Counted from the first letter of the stretch, positions 21,210-33,511 are shown. The stretch: DNA of 64,000 bases from Leptodontidium sp. MPI-SDFR-AT-0119 (GCA_020726505.1 JAHLEZ010000029.1:372001-436000), one strand, 5' to 3'. Translations and numbers: made by a program. Notes: generated by a model not told the origin, from the letters alone.

Positions 21210-22986
21210 TTATTCAAGGGCAGCCTGCAGCTCCCTCCACTCCTCCAAAATCCCCCTGAAGTCAGCACTCACATACGGCACCAACAACTCCCGCCACCCA
21301 CCCCCCTTTCTCAAATCATTCAATCCCAAATCCCTCAACAACAAGGACATATACTGCACATGCTCAAATATAATGTTATACCCATCCTCCAAATACCTCC
21401 TTCTCCTCCACGCTATCGACAGTGCAACCTCCTTTTTCATCATTTCTTCTGTAGGCAACGAAAGCTTCTTGCTCAGATAAGCAGCGGCCCACAAGGCTTG
21501 AATTTCTGCGATGTTGAGACTCTGTGCGGACCCTATGGCGCCGACGAAGGCAATCGAGTGGTCGATGCCGCCGGCGGTGATTGGGATTATGGAGCGGTAT
21601 AGTTTGCTTGGCGTTGATTTGGGTTCCGCGTGTGGATAAGAGGGTAGATTCGCGAGTCTGGGGAAGGCCTCGACGACTCTCTTATCAGCTTCTGCGAAAA
21701 GATCGTCCCACGCTGCAGCATCCGTTCCATCATCTTGAGCCTTTTGGGGTGGAATTGGCAAACCCAGCTCCATGGCCAGCGCATCATCAAACATCGGGTA
21801 CGTATTCAGCCATCCAGTCGCCGCAACGACTGCATCACAGCTCACTCTCTTACCGCTCTTCAGGACCAATTCGTGTCCCTCAGCCCTCTCTACCTCATCT
21901 CTCAAGATCGTGGCTTTCGACACATTATCCCACAACCCTTTTGCATTGGAAACCGCCAGTCCGTCGGCACTCAAATACACCGTCCTGCCAGGCTTCAAGC
22001 CCTTCATATTCTCATCCCGATCAAACTTCGCCACGCGCCTCCACATCCAATCTACAAAGGACCACACAGCATCAACCATCCGTATCCCTACTTTATTGCC
22101 ATGACAGAACCTCGCCCAGCTATCGACCGGCTCATATATACACGGTGACATTTTGGCAACCGCACGCATCGAGATTATCTCGTGGCTACTGTGTAAAGGC
22201 CAAGGTGCGTTGGGCGCTGCGAGGAAAGCAGGGCCTTGGCCTGTGGTGCGGATGATCCATGTCACGGATTTGTTCAGGGAGTGGAGGATTTGCACAGCGT
22301 CGAAGGCGGATTTGGAGCCACCAAGAACGACGACGTCATTTACTGTGGGCGAGCTGATAAGCGGTACACTGGCGGCGAGCGAGCGACTGTGGATTATTGG
22401 TGGTGTGAAGGAGCCTTTGGGGAAAGAGGGCAGGTTGGGTGTTGAGGTTAGGCCTGTGGCGACGATGAGTTTTCGGGAGGTGAAGGTGGTTTCTGATTCG
22501 GTTTCAATGGTCCAGGTTTCTTGAGACTTCGCAATGTGCTTGACATGGCTGTTGAAAATGATTCGCTCTTGCAGCGTCTTTCCCGAAATTAATTTGTGGG
22601 TTGAGAATGCGTCCAAGTAAGAGGTAACACGGGAACCAGGGAAGTAGTTGTAGAAAGTTTGGTCTTTGGGCTGTTTTTCCATGGGGTAGCAGGGGTACTC
22701 GAACATTCCTTGGGGTGCTTGGGTCGTGATAATGGGGTGCATGCGAGATTTAGACCAGACACCTCTTTGTGAATGTTAAAAGTTGAGCTGAAACTTGGAA
22801 ATTGATTTGGCTGACCCAAGATCTGGAGCAGATTCAAGAATGATGACATTGTCGTCGGGATTTAGCTCAAGCCAAGTATGGGCAGCGACTAACCCGAAGG
22901 GACCTAGAAATAGTTAGCAGAAGGAAATATTTGTGATAAATGGGAACTTGACCTGCTCCAACAACGATCAAATCAACAAGTGCCAT
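21210..22986 (-). CDS. FAD-dependent monooxygenase (flavin-containing monooxygenase type)
   Basis: Three exons: 22986-22953, 22903-22816 and 22764-21210, with introns of 49 and 51 bp that both use GTCA donors. The spliced start MALVDLIVVGAGPFGLVAA is a complete FAD-binding GxGxxG. The second junction gives DLGGVWSKSRMHP, where the family has its conserved GG-W-S/K turn. The NADPH-binding motif is VVVLGGSKSAFDAVQ, and DAVVAATGWLNTYPMFDD is the usual ATG motif. No stops; about 558 residues, normal for fungal FMO-like enzymes that oxygenate N, S or carbonyl groups in detoxification or secondary metabolism. The substrate is unknown, and no polyketide or peptide synthase is nearby. One of the few clearly intact genes here. 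Confidence 0.88.
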
Positions 22987-23689
22987 ATTTATTCCAGAGA
23001 ACGTCGCCTTCCTAATCTCCATTCTTCCTAATCTCCATTCTCTTGAACGGGGTATTGACTCCTTTTGTAGTGCAGTGCTACGCCTCTTAGCCAATCAAAA
23101 TGTCGCGAGAGGTACATGGGTATATTGAACATGGGTTTGAGGCCCACCTGAACTCAACAGCCAACTCGTTTGGAACCCCTGAACGCTGCCGAAGGTATAC
23201 TTTGAAAACCTCAAGTACCCTAAAATATAAGACGTGTTTCGCGAAAACTTTGAAAGCGTTCAACGTTTGACTGAACAAGCCGGATGAAATACAGAGTAGA
23301 ATTCGTAAGACTCGAAGCAGACTTACCCTTCTTGCCCTATCAAACGACTTTACAACTGAAAATTAGAGTTGGATACTAGTGTGGCGGTGTCTCTATTCGG
23401 CAACTTTGCAAGTGGGGATTCCTCTGGTCTTAGCTTCTCTATGCAGTAAGTCGGCCGAGCCTCAGGGCCAAGACCCCCCGTGATCCTCAAATGTGACAAT
23501 CTAATTATTTCTGTAACTCAGCTTTCAGCTCAGCGGCCAACACAATCTCTAATAGCGGCATGAACCGACACGCAGCCTCCTCCTTCTCCACTCGACCACA
23601 TTCTAACAACTAGCTTTTGCGCTCTATTATCTTTTTCTCACATAATATAGCTTCTGTGCAGAAGTTCTTCAATCGTAAGAGGAAAGCGG
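22987..23689. other. Divergent intergenic region
   Basis: Lies between the minus-strand monooxygenase and the plus-strand NACHT gene and should hold both promoters. No gene seen. Confidence 0.5.
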
Positions 23690-26600
23690 GGGCAAGGCGG
23701 GGGGGGTTCAAGCTTAGGCTCGGATTTGAATGCGAACGCGACGTTAAGCAGCAATGTTGGATCTTTGACTACGCTTGTTAATGTAAGTTCCTATGCAACA
23801 GATATGATCTTCTGAATGATGCTCATTTATAGCCGCTTCCGCCTAGGGAGAAATATGGTCTCTTCATGCTTTATGAGCCGCCGGCTGAAGAGACTGTTGT
23901 TGAGTATGCCCTCCAGTCTTATCGCGTTTGCACAAGCAGCACATCTTTGAACGCATTGCTGAAATCTTTTAGCATCATTGCCGTGCATGGACTTGGTGAT
24001 TGGGAGGAGACATGGACTGACAACACCACGAACAAGATGTGGTCGAGAGATTTCGTCCCCGAGCAACTGAAGAATGCTAGAGTCATGTCCTTTGACTATG
24101 ACTCTGCACACGCTCTCTCTCATTCCGTCGCAGATATTAATGACTCGGTGATAGACATAATCAGTCGTCTAGACGGCGAACGACATTTGGAGTCAATAAA
24201 GAAGAGGCCAATCATTTTTGTTACTCATAGCCTGGGGGACGTTGTCGTCAAAAGAGCTTTCATTCTCGCAAATGAGCGTTCCGATCTTTAGGGTGATTTG
24301 AGAGACCAAGCTAGATTCGCCATCTTCTTTGCTGTCCCTCATCGAGGAGCTGATCTTAGATTCTGGGCGAATATGGCTACTAATGCTTTGAGCTACGCGA
24401 CCCTGGGGACTGTTGGTAATGCCAACTTCGAAATGCCTTGAAGCGTAACTCTGAGTTTGCGAGGATATCGATGGGCTTCATTCAGCCGGCTTCTAAGTTC
24501 TCTTCAATCAGAACTTTCTACGAAACTATTAAGATTGGAAATCAGCTGGTATGTCCAGACTTTCAATTGTTGTTTTCTTGCTGATCATGTTAGATCATGG
24601 ACAAAGACTCAGCCAGTCTGGGTATCACGAATGAGGTGTCCGTTCTAATCTCTGGCGCTGATCATAGAACTGTCTGTAAATTTGACAGGACGGATGGTCA
24701 GAAATACAATCCAGTATACAATTCATTGGCAGCGATGGCCAACTATATTGAAAAGTCGGCAGTTTCTTGTACGTAGGATTCAATTACTTTGCTTTTCGCC
24801 TCAAAACTAATTATATAATGGTCATGGAAGTCCTATCTGAGGTCATCTCGTCCCTGACACTAACTAGATCTTTAGCGCTTTACGAGAAAGCCGAATTTCA
24901 CGCTCGGAAAGCTCGTAGCGCATGGGCAACAATGTTATCTTGTGTCGAGCAGTCTAGTCAGGGTTACGCCTGGCTCCGCTACATGCGATTATATGAGAAA
25001 TTGGTTTCCGATCCTAGACTGGACAAATTTCTATCGGTGTTGCGAGTTGAATACGAAAATACAACAGGATTAGACGCCGACCTCGCCCAGCTCTTTGAAT
25101 CCAGTATCACCGAAAGGAAACCCGGGAATTTGCGAACGTTTGTGGTAACTTTCGTATGTCCCGATCCAAAGTCCATAGATCTGAAAAATGTTGCAATTTC
25201 ATTGCCACAATGTATAATTGGTCAGATATTTGCCGAATTCCCAGAATCCCTAGAAGATGCTAAAAAAGAGCAATGTGATACCTTCAGCAATTTCGTCACA
25301 CTAGATTGGAATTGCCAAGACCTAGAAAGAGCATCGCAGCGTTATTGGCCCGCACTTCTAGACCCAGAGGCAACGGACTGGCAGGCTCTGTGGATTCTCC
25401 TAGAATTCGTCTTGCGCAGCCTCAAAAAGACTCATATCGAAGTCATCCTCTTAGGCTTCGATGATGTAGCCTACAGTTGCTTGAGAATTGGTTTGGAATA
25501 CATCCAAAATGCAAAAATATATGAATCTGGCGGCCCCGTACTTAATCGCACCAAATGGCTAGTCATTGAACAGCCATATAAGGATACACCCGGCAGCTTT
25601 CAGAACAAGAGCATTGTATTGCATCTAAAGCAGGAGATGGAAGGTACGCGCATTCATCCTTTCAAAGAGCTTCGTACTAATTAATATTGAAGAACGTCTC
25701 GACTCACTCCACTTCGCGGAGTATCAAGCTCGTCGAGAAAGAGTGGAGAACTCAGCAAACGAGACAAATCTTTGGTTATGGGATCACCCGGTGTGTGAGA
25801 CGTGGCGAGGGCAGGATGCAGGTCTTCTGTGGATATACGGCAAGACAGGAAGTGGAAAGTCGACATTAGCCAAGGCTTTGATCAAAGCTCACAACTTCCA
25901 GAAAGATAGTTATCTCGTTGTGGAGTTCTTTTACGGCGCTCGTGGCGGTGCTCTGGAGACTGGCCATATCCTTATGCTGCAATCTATCTTGTACCAGCTT
26001 CTGAAACAGGATCCAGGGCTTTACCCATTCTTTCAACAAACATTCAGGAAGCTTAGAGGTCAAGGCCCCGGTGAACTGAAATGGGACTATTTTGACCTCG
26101 CTCGAATAATTCATTCACTGGCCAAACCTAGCAAGGATACCGAAATATCTAAGCTTCAAAGGACCTTGAAGTTTCTTCTCGTCCTCGATGGCTTCGACGA
26201 GTCAGACGCGACAGTCGATGTTGACTGTGGACATAGGAAGACTACGGAACTCGAGCGACAAAAGGTCCTGAAGCTTGTATACAACCTGAGTTCCATGACT
26301 GGTGGCGCAGTCTTCAAAGTAATCGCTCTCAGTCGGCCAGCATCAGATATTCGAGAAATCTTGAAAGGATCGTGCTCTATTCATATAAAGGATGAGAACG
26401 AGTATGATATCAGTAAAATCGTACAGCTTGGATTATCAACCCTCTGGAAGCACATGGAAGAAGATGAAGAGGAGAAGCCTTCGGTAAAGCCATTTTCAGA
26501 ACGAGATTTGGGATTTGATCTAGACTCCGACGATGAAACAATTGTTGAAAATAGTACAGAAGGACCTTTAATTTTGGAGACCCCAAAGTTGGACTTTGCC

Positions 26601-27657
26601 CGGGATTATGTCTTGCGCAATGCAGATGGTGTTATTCTTTGGGTGGTTATGATCCTCAGAGAGCTCATCAAGATTGCCAAATCAGGCGTGTTCACAGCTG
26701 CAAAACTTCAAGCCATGCTCTCCACTATACCCACGAGCGTTCAAGAGCTCTACGAAGACATACTGAGAAGAATCAAAGCCCGAGGACCCGAGGACAGGAG
26801 AGAATCGCAGTATGTCGCGTCTTGGCTATTATTTGCTGGACGAGCCCTACGAGTGGATGAGTTCCGGGATGCCTTCGCCATGTTCCACTGGAATAAGGGC
26901 TGTTCCACACGCAATTTTCTTGACAACAATCGAGTTGGATCTATGGTAAAAACTTGGGCTCCCGTTCGATCTCTCCTGGAGAACCTCGGTGGCGGACTGG
27001 TCGAAATTGTTCCTGCTCAAGCTGGATCCGCAAAGACGTCCTGGCAAAAGCAAAAAGTCCAACCCCATGATCAGATCCAACTTATCCATCAAACAGCCAA
27101 GGATTTTCTCCTCTCCAATCCAGATCCTTTACTTTTTGAAGTCAGTCATACTGATGGGCTCTGTTCTATTTCAACAGCATGCGTCAATTACCTCACCATG
27201 ACATTTCCACTCAGCAGGAGAAGTTTCTATCCCTCCGCAACTGTTCTGCCAGAAGGGGTTGTCGAGACACTGGTTGATATCTTCAAGATCGCCCGCTGCT
27301 TACTTATATCTTTGAGCAACTTATAGCTTTACTCACAGACACTAAATGCGAACTAAATGGAAAGGAGTACCTGGAATTTGTTCGCGGTTATTCCACTACC
27401 TTCGTCATTCGGAAGGACAGCCAGGTTCTTTATGGTGGCTCGTTCAGGCTATCAATGTCAAAAAAGTTCTGTTTGAACAAGCTGATTCGGAAACTGGGAT
27501 TGAGGATCCATGGACAGACTTCTCCGAGACCGAAGATAACTCTGAATTTGAAGAAAGCTCTGAGTCAGAAGCAGATCCGAAGTCAGAGAAACACCAAGGA
27601 AGAAGTCTGGCCTCAGTGCCAGAACCACAAAGAGCGCCAGTAGCGCGGATGTGGTAG
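23690..27657 (+). pseudogene. NLR-type protein: alpha/beta-hydrolase-like domain plus NACHT, with lesions
   Basis: From 23833 (after an intron at 23783-23832) the frame reads FSIIAVHGLGDWEETWT, MWSRDFVPEQLKNARVMSFDYD and RPIIFVTHSLGDVVVKRAFILAN, the alpha/beta-hydrolase (lipase-like) domain that begins many fungal NLRs. A TAG at 24289-24291 follows, then FAVPHRGADLRFWANMA. Introns at 24549-24593, 24769-24830 and 25644-25692 join a helical middle region to the NACHT core: LLWIYGKTGSGKSTLAKAL (Walker A, about 25830), FLLVLDGFDESD (Walker B) and VIALSRPASDIREIL (sensor). The C-terminus reads LIHQTAKDFLL and an acidic Ser/Glu tail ending 27657. One-base losses shift frame near 24440, 27312 and 27385. 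Family members are STAND NTPases acting in non-self recognition. No WD40, ankyrin or TPR array follows. The start codon is not visible. Confidence 0.82.
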
Positions 27658-28654
27658 CAACGACCCTCCCTGCGTGCCGAGAAACCCTACGTGCCGAGAA
27701 AAACGTAAGGTACCTTGACTTTATTCATTCTCAACTCCACACCGGCTTATTAATTTATAAACATAAAAATTCCAGTAGTATTACACAGCTATTTACTATT
27801 ATTTGACACCTTCCGAAGAAAATTTTATTATTGCATCGTCGCTCTTTTGCCTGATTTATAAGAAGCCTCTATTTATGCTTTATAGTATAGTTGCTTATAA
27901 AATCGGCTTCCCCTCCACACCCTCTATAAGTTTCGGAGCCCCACATAAAAGGCAGAGCTAAGCGAGGTATCATGTGACTAAGAAGTACTGTAGCAAGAAC
28001 ATTATAACGTTAATAAAAGGAACTTGAACCTTCTAGAATATTATAAGCTTGGTATATAAAAGTTGCCTCCCTTAAGCTTCTCTTTATTAAAGTTATAAAT
28101 ACATATATATATATAAAAGAATTACTTGAGTATATCAAATTGTCTTGTATACGAAGGGAAGAGGATTTTTAGAAGAGAATCCCTATGAATTAAAGCAGCG
28201 TTCAAAACATAATAGTACGTCTTCTAATACCACACGGCTAGGATGGCTAGCAGCTAATATTATCCGTTTAATCTCGACTACCTGCTTGAGTACTGTATTA
28301 AAAGGGACTCTTTGCAAATTAGGCAAAGGGGGACGACGCAAATATAATTTCTGTTAGTCGGAAGCATTTGACGTATCCGGGAATAGCCACAGAAGATACT
28401 TTACAAAAAATAATAACTTAGAGTCCAAGATTGCCATTTGAACATGTGATAAAGCATCGATCAGTCTGAGGCGACTTGTTGCTGTATAAAAACTTAGATT
28501 TTGTTACGACCTACGATGCGTGTGACGCTTGCCCTAGAAAGACGGCAATCACGTGTAACTGACGCCTCACATATCAACACAAGACATATGACGATACCAA
28601 GCATCAACTTAGAATCTACAACTACAGAGGAAAGAAGGTAAGGAAAGAAGAAGT
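27658..28654. other. Intergenic, partly AT-rich
   Basis: No gene supported. Contains an ATATATAT run near 28105 and AT-rich, stop-dense stretches suggestive of RIP spill-over or old repeat. Confidence 0.5.
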
Positions 28655-29523
28655 CTATATACAAGAATGAGGCTCTGGGCAGCGCACATACGCTGCAAAG
28701 GATTCGGCGGTAGCTTCTGCTATGGGGTTTCTTTTTGTCCCGGGTGGCCCATATAATAGGTATCCCTTCCGGTATGGGATGCCGCGTCGAGAATACCATG
28801 CCCGTGTTCCAGGGTCCAGGAAAGCCTTGATGTCCTCTACCAGCGCTGTCTTCTTCGTCTCGTCAAGGATGACAGTGTCGAATGGTCTTTTGTCTATTGC
28901 TCTCGTTTTTTTCCAGCCACCATCCCGATACTCAAAGACAGAGGTCTTGTTCTTGACTAACTTCAGGTACTCAGCTCGACACTCGCTGAAGAGCTCCCTC
29001 AGAACATCCGGAGACCTGCCTATGCAGGAGACTGAGATCTCCTTCTCGCGGAAAATTCGGCCCTCTTTCTGGACGCTCCGAAACGTAAGCAGACGATTCT
29101 TGTACCAGAAAGAAAAGCTCCCATTCCAAGGCGAATATTGAAGAGATTTCTTCTGGTTCCCATCAGAGTGATCGTTGGCAGACCCTCTTCTCATCGCACC
29201 CTCGCTAGCAAGGAGGGAAGATGCCTTACGGGAAAACGGCTGAGAGGATATCCAGGCAACAAGCATATCGTGTGCTTCGTTGGAATGGGAGACATAGACT
29301 CTTGAAGCTATTACTTGTCAGAATATGACATTGGTGGTCAGAGGAGTCACGAACTGAAGTGCCTAGTCACAACTGCTTCAAAGAAGCCTTTGACATATCC
29401 GCCAAAGAACACAGCCAATCCGCAGACACCAAGCACACGGCCATAGCAGTTTGGGCTGCCAGCCAGAAGTTGCTGGAGGACAGCAGAGATGCTGGTAAGC
29501 CCTGGGAAGAAGACGTCTACCAT
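28655..29523 (-). pseudogene. BCS1-like AAA protein, truncated at the P-loop
   Basis: Exon 1 (29523-29355) encodes MVDVFFPGLTSISAVLQQLL and a hydrophobic segment (GVCGLAVFFGGYVKGFF), the usual N-terminal membrane anchor. A 47 bp intron (29354-29308, GTTCGT...TAG) joins to exon 2: TSRVYVSHSNEAHDMLVAWI, then the BCS1_N domain and RRGIPYRKGYLLYGPPGT. There the AAA domain stops: GPPGTGKS is expected, but the sequence continues KRNPIAEATAES and terminates at 28655. The nucleotide-binding Lys-Ser/Thr, Walker B and all later AAA elements are missing. BCS1 itself inserts the Rieske protein in mitochondrial complex III; fungi carry many divergent paralogues of unknown role. This copy cannot be an ATPase. 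Confidence 0.78.
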
Positions 29524-30360
29524 TGGGCGACTGAGCTGCCGCTGACCTTAGAGCTAAATCGCAGGAAGTGCTCAGACCAGCGCGGTAAGTCTGGATGTTC
29601 GCCAACCTCGAACTCGAGATAGGACTCCTCCGAATCGGTGTTCACACAACGCTGCCGCTGTCGCCATGTTCTGCATCATCGCCGTCCCGCCGTCCAAAGG
29701 TGTCAACACCTCCAGAAGAGCTCGTAATCCTCTTGGTTTGCCTTTGTGCGCTTCAGAGGAGGGTAGAAATCAAAGCTGCAGTCGGAATCCGTATCGTGTG
29801 GCTTGGTCGTAGTTTCGAGCGGTTGGAAAGAGATTTCGTTGCTGCCTGTCCTAGAATGCTTGGTAAATGTGGGTTTACAAATGGAAGAAGCAAAGCAGGA
29901 CTCCATCACTTCATAGCCACTTACACTTTGCTTGTTGGCAGTCAAGGGATGAGGTGCAGTTTGGCGTCCCTTCGGGTGTCAAGGCCCTCATCGAGCAGTC
30001 ACGTGAAAGTCCAAGAAGACGGAAACTTTCCCGCTTCGTGCATATGCCACGACGGAGAACTTCCGTAGGTGGACAGGTAACAACTTAGGCTTCCTACTTG
30101 TCCCTCGGCACCTGCTGAGTCGTTCTTTTTGTTGGCCAGTCCCGACACGGGAGCAGGTACGGCCGAGGGAAGCGGCGTTCAAGGCGAGGAGGATTTTTTG
30201 GGGCGGGGGGGTCAAATGAATAGGTGAAACACCAAACGGAAATGAAATATTGACAGTGGAAGGAGACAAGAGGTGAAAGGTGCAGTGTGTTATAACAAAC
30301 ACACCTTTACCCCAACGCTCTACGGGCCTGCCCAGCAGAAAAGTCACGTTCAAAACGGTA
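29524..30360. other. Region without a supported gene
   Basis: Open frames of 70-157 codons on both strands overlap and lack motifs. A loose inverted pair (CCCTCGGCACCTGCT / AGCAGGTACGGCCGAGGG) brackets about 30105-30167. Confidence 0.45.
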
Positions 30361-32560
30361 ATATATTATACTTAATCTATCTTAATAGGTGGTGCCATCT
30401 TATTCACACGTAATTTGAGCCTTAATGCCTCTATGTCTCCTTGAGCTCTTGCCGTGTTCTTATCCGCACCTCTTCGATCTTCGTTTCAGAAGATAAAGTG
30501 ACTCTTACCCTCGACTGTACCTTTTCGATAAGGACCTGGGCTTGGTGTATGTTAGTACTACGAAGTGTTACTTTTTCTCTTACTTACCTTAATAAGCTCT
30601 TCTTATTTATTTAGTATATCTCCCTTATCTTATTGTCCGGGCTCGGAGCGGGTGAATTTGCAACTGAAGTAGGCCTTCTGCCCTTTTGTCTAAGCCCCCG
30701 AGCTTAAACACTTGCCTAGAGTCCGTCCGGTGATTTCGATAGCAGAGGAAAGTAGGGTTATTTTTGTACGTTCTAGCCTAGATAGTATCTCTAAAGCAAC
30801 GAGTGAGGCTTGTACTACTCCTTATAATATACGGATCATCTGGAGGTGAGCTGCTTTGAAAATCTAGTAATTATCTTAGCCTTGAGAGCCGATATCTCAT
30901 TTGTATATTGCTCTCGAAAGGCGATAAGAAATTCGTCGGCAGAGAGGCGTCTAGAAAACAAATCCTGTTTGTTCCTGATACTAAGGCTTGGCTGAGGGTG
31001 AAGTTGTTGTGTCACTGAGCACTTGTTGTGGGTGCTTTTGGCGTCACTACGAGCATCTTAGCGAACCGAGTGACTGTTAGATGTTGTTACTATAATATTA
31101 TTATCTGCTTTTATTCTCTTTATGTCCTGTTCACTTTGTTAGGGATTGTCTCCGTCAAGATCTAGCACAGCTTTTCGCTTCCGTGGTTTTGGAGGCCATA
31201 AGGAAGCAGGGAGTACTATGTGATCCGACAGACTTCTATTAGTAACTAATATAAGAGTTATATAATAGGCTCTTCTAAAAAATCATATACTAACACTCAC
31301 TTATTCTCCCTTTATTTGCTTTCTCCTTAACTAATGCGTCCGGCCCACCCTCTAATCTTTCCTTCTTCTAAAGAAGCCCACAGGCTAAAAGGCTATAATA
31401 AGTTTGTCTAATTTATTTCTTAATCGTCATAGATCTATAAGATATAGAAATATTAATAGGAGGCAGGCTTTCTTAGCTATAAATTTTCTGCAACTAACGA
31501 AGCAATGATCTAAATTAATAACGTCCCACACTCGCGATGGCTTGCGAAGCTGAAACCCCCATTTCGAGAGTACTAAGCCTACAGCTCCAGCAGAATATAT
31601 ATTCTAAAAGAAAAGGAGATACTACCTAATGTTAGTTATATAAAGCTATAAAGGGGTTTCAACGTGCCTCTACAAAATCTATAAAGTAAACCGTCAGCTT
31701 CCTATTCGCAACTAAATATACTAAGATATTATTAGAGAGGTCGGACCATAGATTAGCAATGTTTTTTATAACACTATTATCGTAGAGAAGGTCTCTAAGT
31801 GAGACTATAAAGTAAAGACCGCTAATAGACTCTATATTTGACTTCGCTAGATCCTCCGGGCTGTCCTTATAAATGCTCTCCCAGAAGGAAAATTCGGCCG
31901 AGAAAGGTTTTAACTAATTTATATCACTTTCATTTATAACCTTCAACTTAAAGCGTGTATCTAAGATTGAAAGCTTTCGAACGATTAGTATAATGCTAGA
32001 GGGCTACTTGTGCAACAGCTAGTAGATGGGATTAAGAATAAACTACAGAGCTTCAGAGGGATCGAACGAGGTGTCAAGAGATATCACTATCGATACTATC
32101 TAAGATAGTAAAGGCTATTAAGATGGCAAGGACTATATATATATTAATGATATTTACGTAGCACGCGAAAATTAGAACTTTACCTTCTAGAGTAATAGTA
32201 ATCTGTCGGCTACTGCGGCATGTTATTAATCGTATCGAGCAAGTTTGTTGCGGAAGTCTAATAGTGTGTCGAGGAAATTCGACATAGCTTTATTCTAATA
32301 CCCATGGCACTATGTCGCCTAGCCCTCAAAGGGGAACATACAAAACGCTAAGTGAATCTGCGTATTGAGTTTCTCGGCGACCGTGGGGATATCCGATGTA
32401 GAAAGTAAAGCCGATAAGATCTTATCCCTGTTTTATCTTAGCGCAGGCGAAAACGATCTCGGTTTAATAATGGCCACGATTGCCTCGGACGTAGAGAGTT
32501 AAGAGTCGCAAGGATGTTTGTTGATGGCTTTATCTTGGTAGAGGATATGTAAAAAGGCGT
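30361..32560 (-). repeat. RIP-eroded repeat; gag-like coiled-coil relics on minus strand
   Basis: No frame over 60 codons in 2.2 kb. On the minus strand coding texture survives: QVLIEKVQSRVRVTLSSET continuing KIEEVRIRTRQELKE (about 30575-30470), and KQDLFSRRLSADEFLIAFRE (about 30960). These charged helical segments are interrupted by stops at Gln-like positions. It is probably a dead retrotransposon, but I cannot name the family. Confidence 0.45.
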
Positions 32561-32566
32561 TTAACT

Positions 32567-33180
32567 AACCTTTGCGACGGCTGGACAGTAATGTAGTAGC
32601 AGTAGTAGTGTCCAAGCCAGGAGTAAACTTGACGACAAGTTTGATATCGTCGAAATCGTGTGAGGTTCGAAGGACTTCTGCAGCTGGCACAATCGAGGAA
32701 TTGAAGCTATCTTCCCACAGCTGATGACTATCGAAGAAGCCTCCGAGGATCCCACTACGATGGCCATGTGGCGACACGGCCTTCCTCGAGTATCGCGGCA
32801 GATTGTGCTTGATGATGTCACGGAGCTTATTGGAAATATCACGAGCCAGACAATATCCGATATTGGGAAGAAGACTGCCACTGTTAAAATCGGTGACTTT
32901 GAAGTGAGGGGTGACTTGAAACGTCAACAGCAGTACATGGGACGTTCTTTATACCAAATCAACATTCCCTCAACAGAGATGAAGACACAAACCCCTTGCA
33001 CTATCTCCAATGTTATGGTCCCCGATGCACACGACCTATTTTCAGACGAATGGCGATCACATAATTCAATTCTAGTCCAATTCCCCAACTCTGGGCTTTC
33101 ATTCAACGTCACTCCCGCGGGGACCTTTATAGATTTCCATGCCGATAAACGTGGTTTGCAAAGAAGATGGATGGCAGCTA
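32567..33180 (+). pseudogene. JmjC-like (cupin-fold) protein fragment
   Basis: Two frames match consecutive parts of a fungal JmjC-like protein: KPGVNLTTSLISSKSCEV (about 32605) runs to a stop at 32722, and one base out of frame the sequence continues MTIEEASEDPTTMAMWRHGL, then SLYQINIPSTEMKTQ, NVMVPDAHDLFSDEWRS and GTFIDFHADKR. The last is the metal-binding H-x-D neighbourhood of the jumonji fold. The gene is lost just after that motif, so the second half of the beta-barrel (including the distal His) is absent. The 5' end fades into the eroded repeat. A relic; function of intact relatives is not established. Confidence 0.55.
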
Positions 33181-33205
33181 ACAATAACAGATTCTTGCAC
33201 TTGGC

Positions 33206-33511
33206 TCAGCATAAGGGATGTTCCTGAACGCAAGAAACTTGTCGTTCTCCTACAATCTCAAAGTCAGCAATGGACCATCCAGTGGCTGGTATGGAGTAAA
33301 GGCTACGTACCAGTTTGCCCTCGTGAATCTCATAGCCAAGATCCACTTGGTTGTCTTTTAGATCCTGAACATTGGCACGGGGAGGATAGGCAAAGCCTTT
33401 GTACTTCAGGTGCCCATGACACCCGCTTCTGGATTGGACTTTCGCCAGGACAGAGCCTGTGAGAAGGGAAAGTGTTGAGAGACTGACGACTCCCAAGGTT
33501 TGGGTTCTCAT
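33206..33511 (-). CDS. Small secreted protein, unknown
   Basis: 101 residues in one exon. MRTQTLGVVSLSTLSLLTGSVLA is a good signal peptide, leaving a mature protein of about 78 residues starting KVQSRSGCHGHLKYKGF, with three cysteines and a basic Tyr-containing body (KDNQVDLGYEIHEGKLVRS). No domain recognised. The gene starts just beyond the end of the JmjC-like fragment and reads toward it. Size and secretion make it an effector-like candidate; single-exon structure and isolation lower confidence. Confidence 0.55.
   Translation of the reverse strand: MRTQTLGVVSLSTLSLLTGSVLAKVQSRSGCHGHLKYKGFAYPPRANVQDLKDNQVDLGYEIHEGKLVRSLYSIPATGWSIADFEIVGERQVSCVQEHPLC

Noticed and set aside
21581..22255. 224-codon plus-strand frame
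   Set aside because: Antisense to the intact FAD monooxygenase; Ser/His/Pro-rich composition typical of mirror frames.
29359..29622. Plus-strand frame starting PSHNCFKEAFDISAKEHSQS
   Set aside because: It is the reverse strand of the BCS1-like membrane-anchor exon, which has a proper splice and family match.
30105..30170. GC-rich hairpin as a structured RNA or terminator
   Set aside because: The stem is interrupted and no adjacent gene would use it; too weak to annotate.
32561..32927. Minus-strand frames of 106 and 120 codons
   Set aside because: Mirror of the JmjC-like coding fragment; low-complexity Ser/Leu composition.
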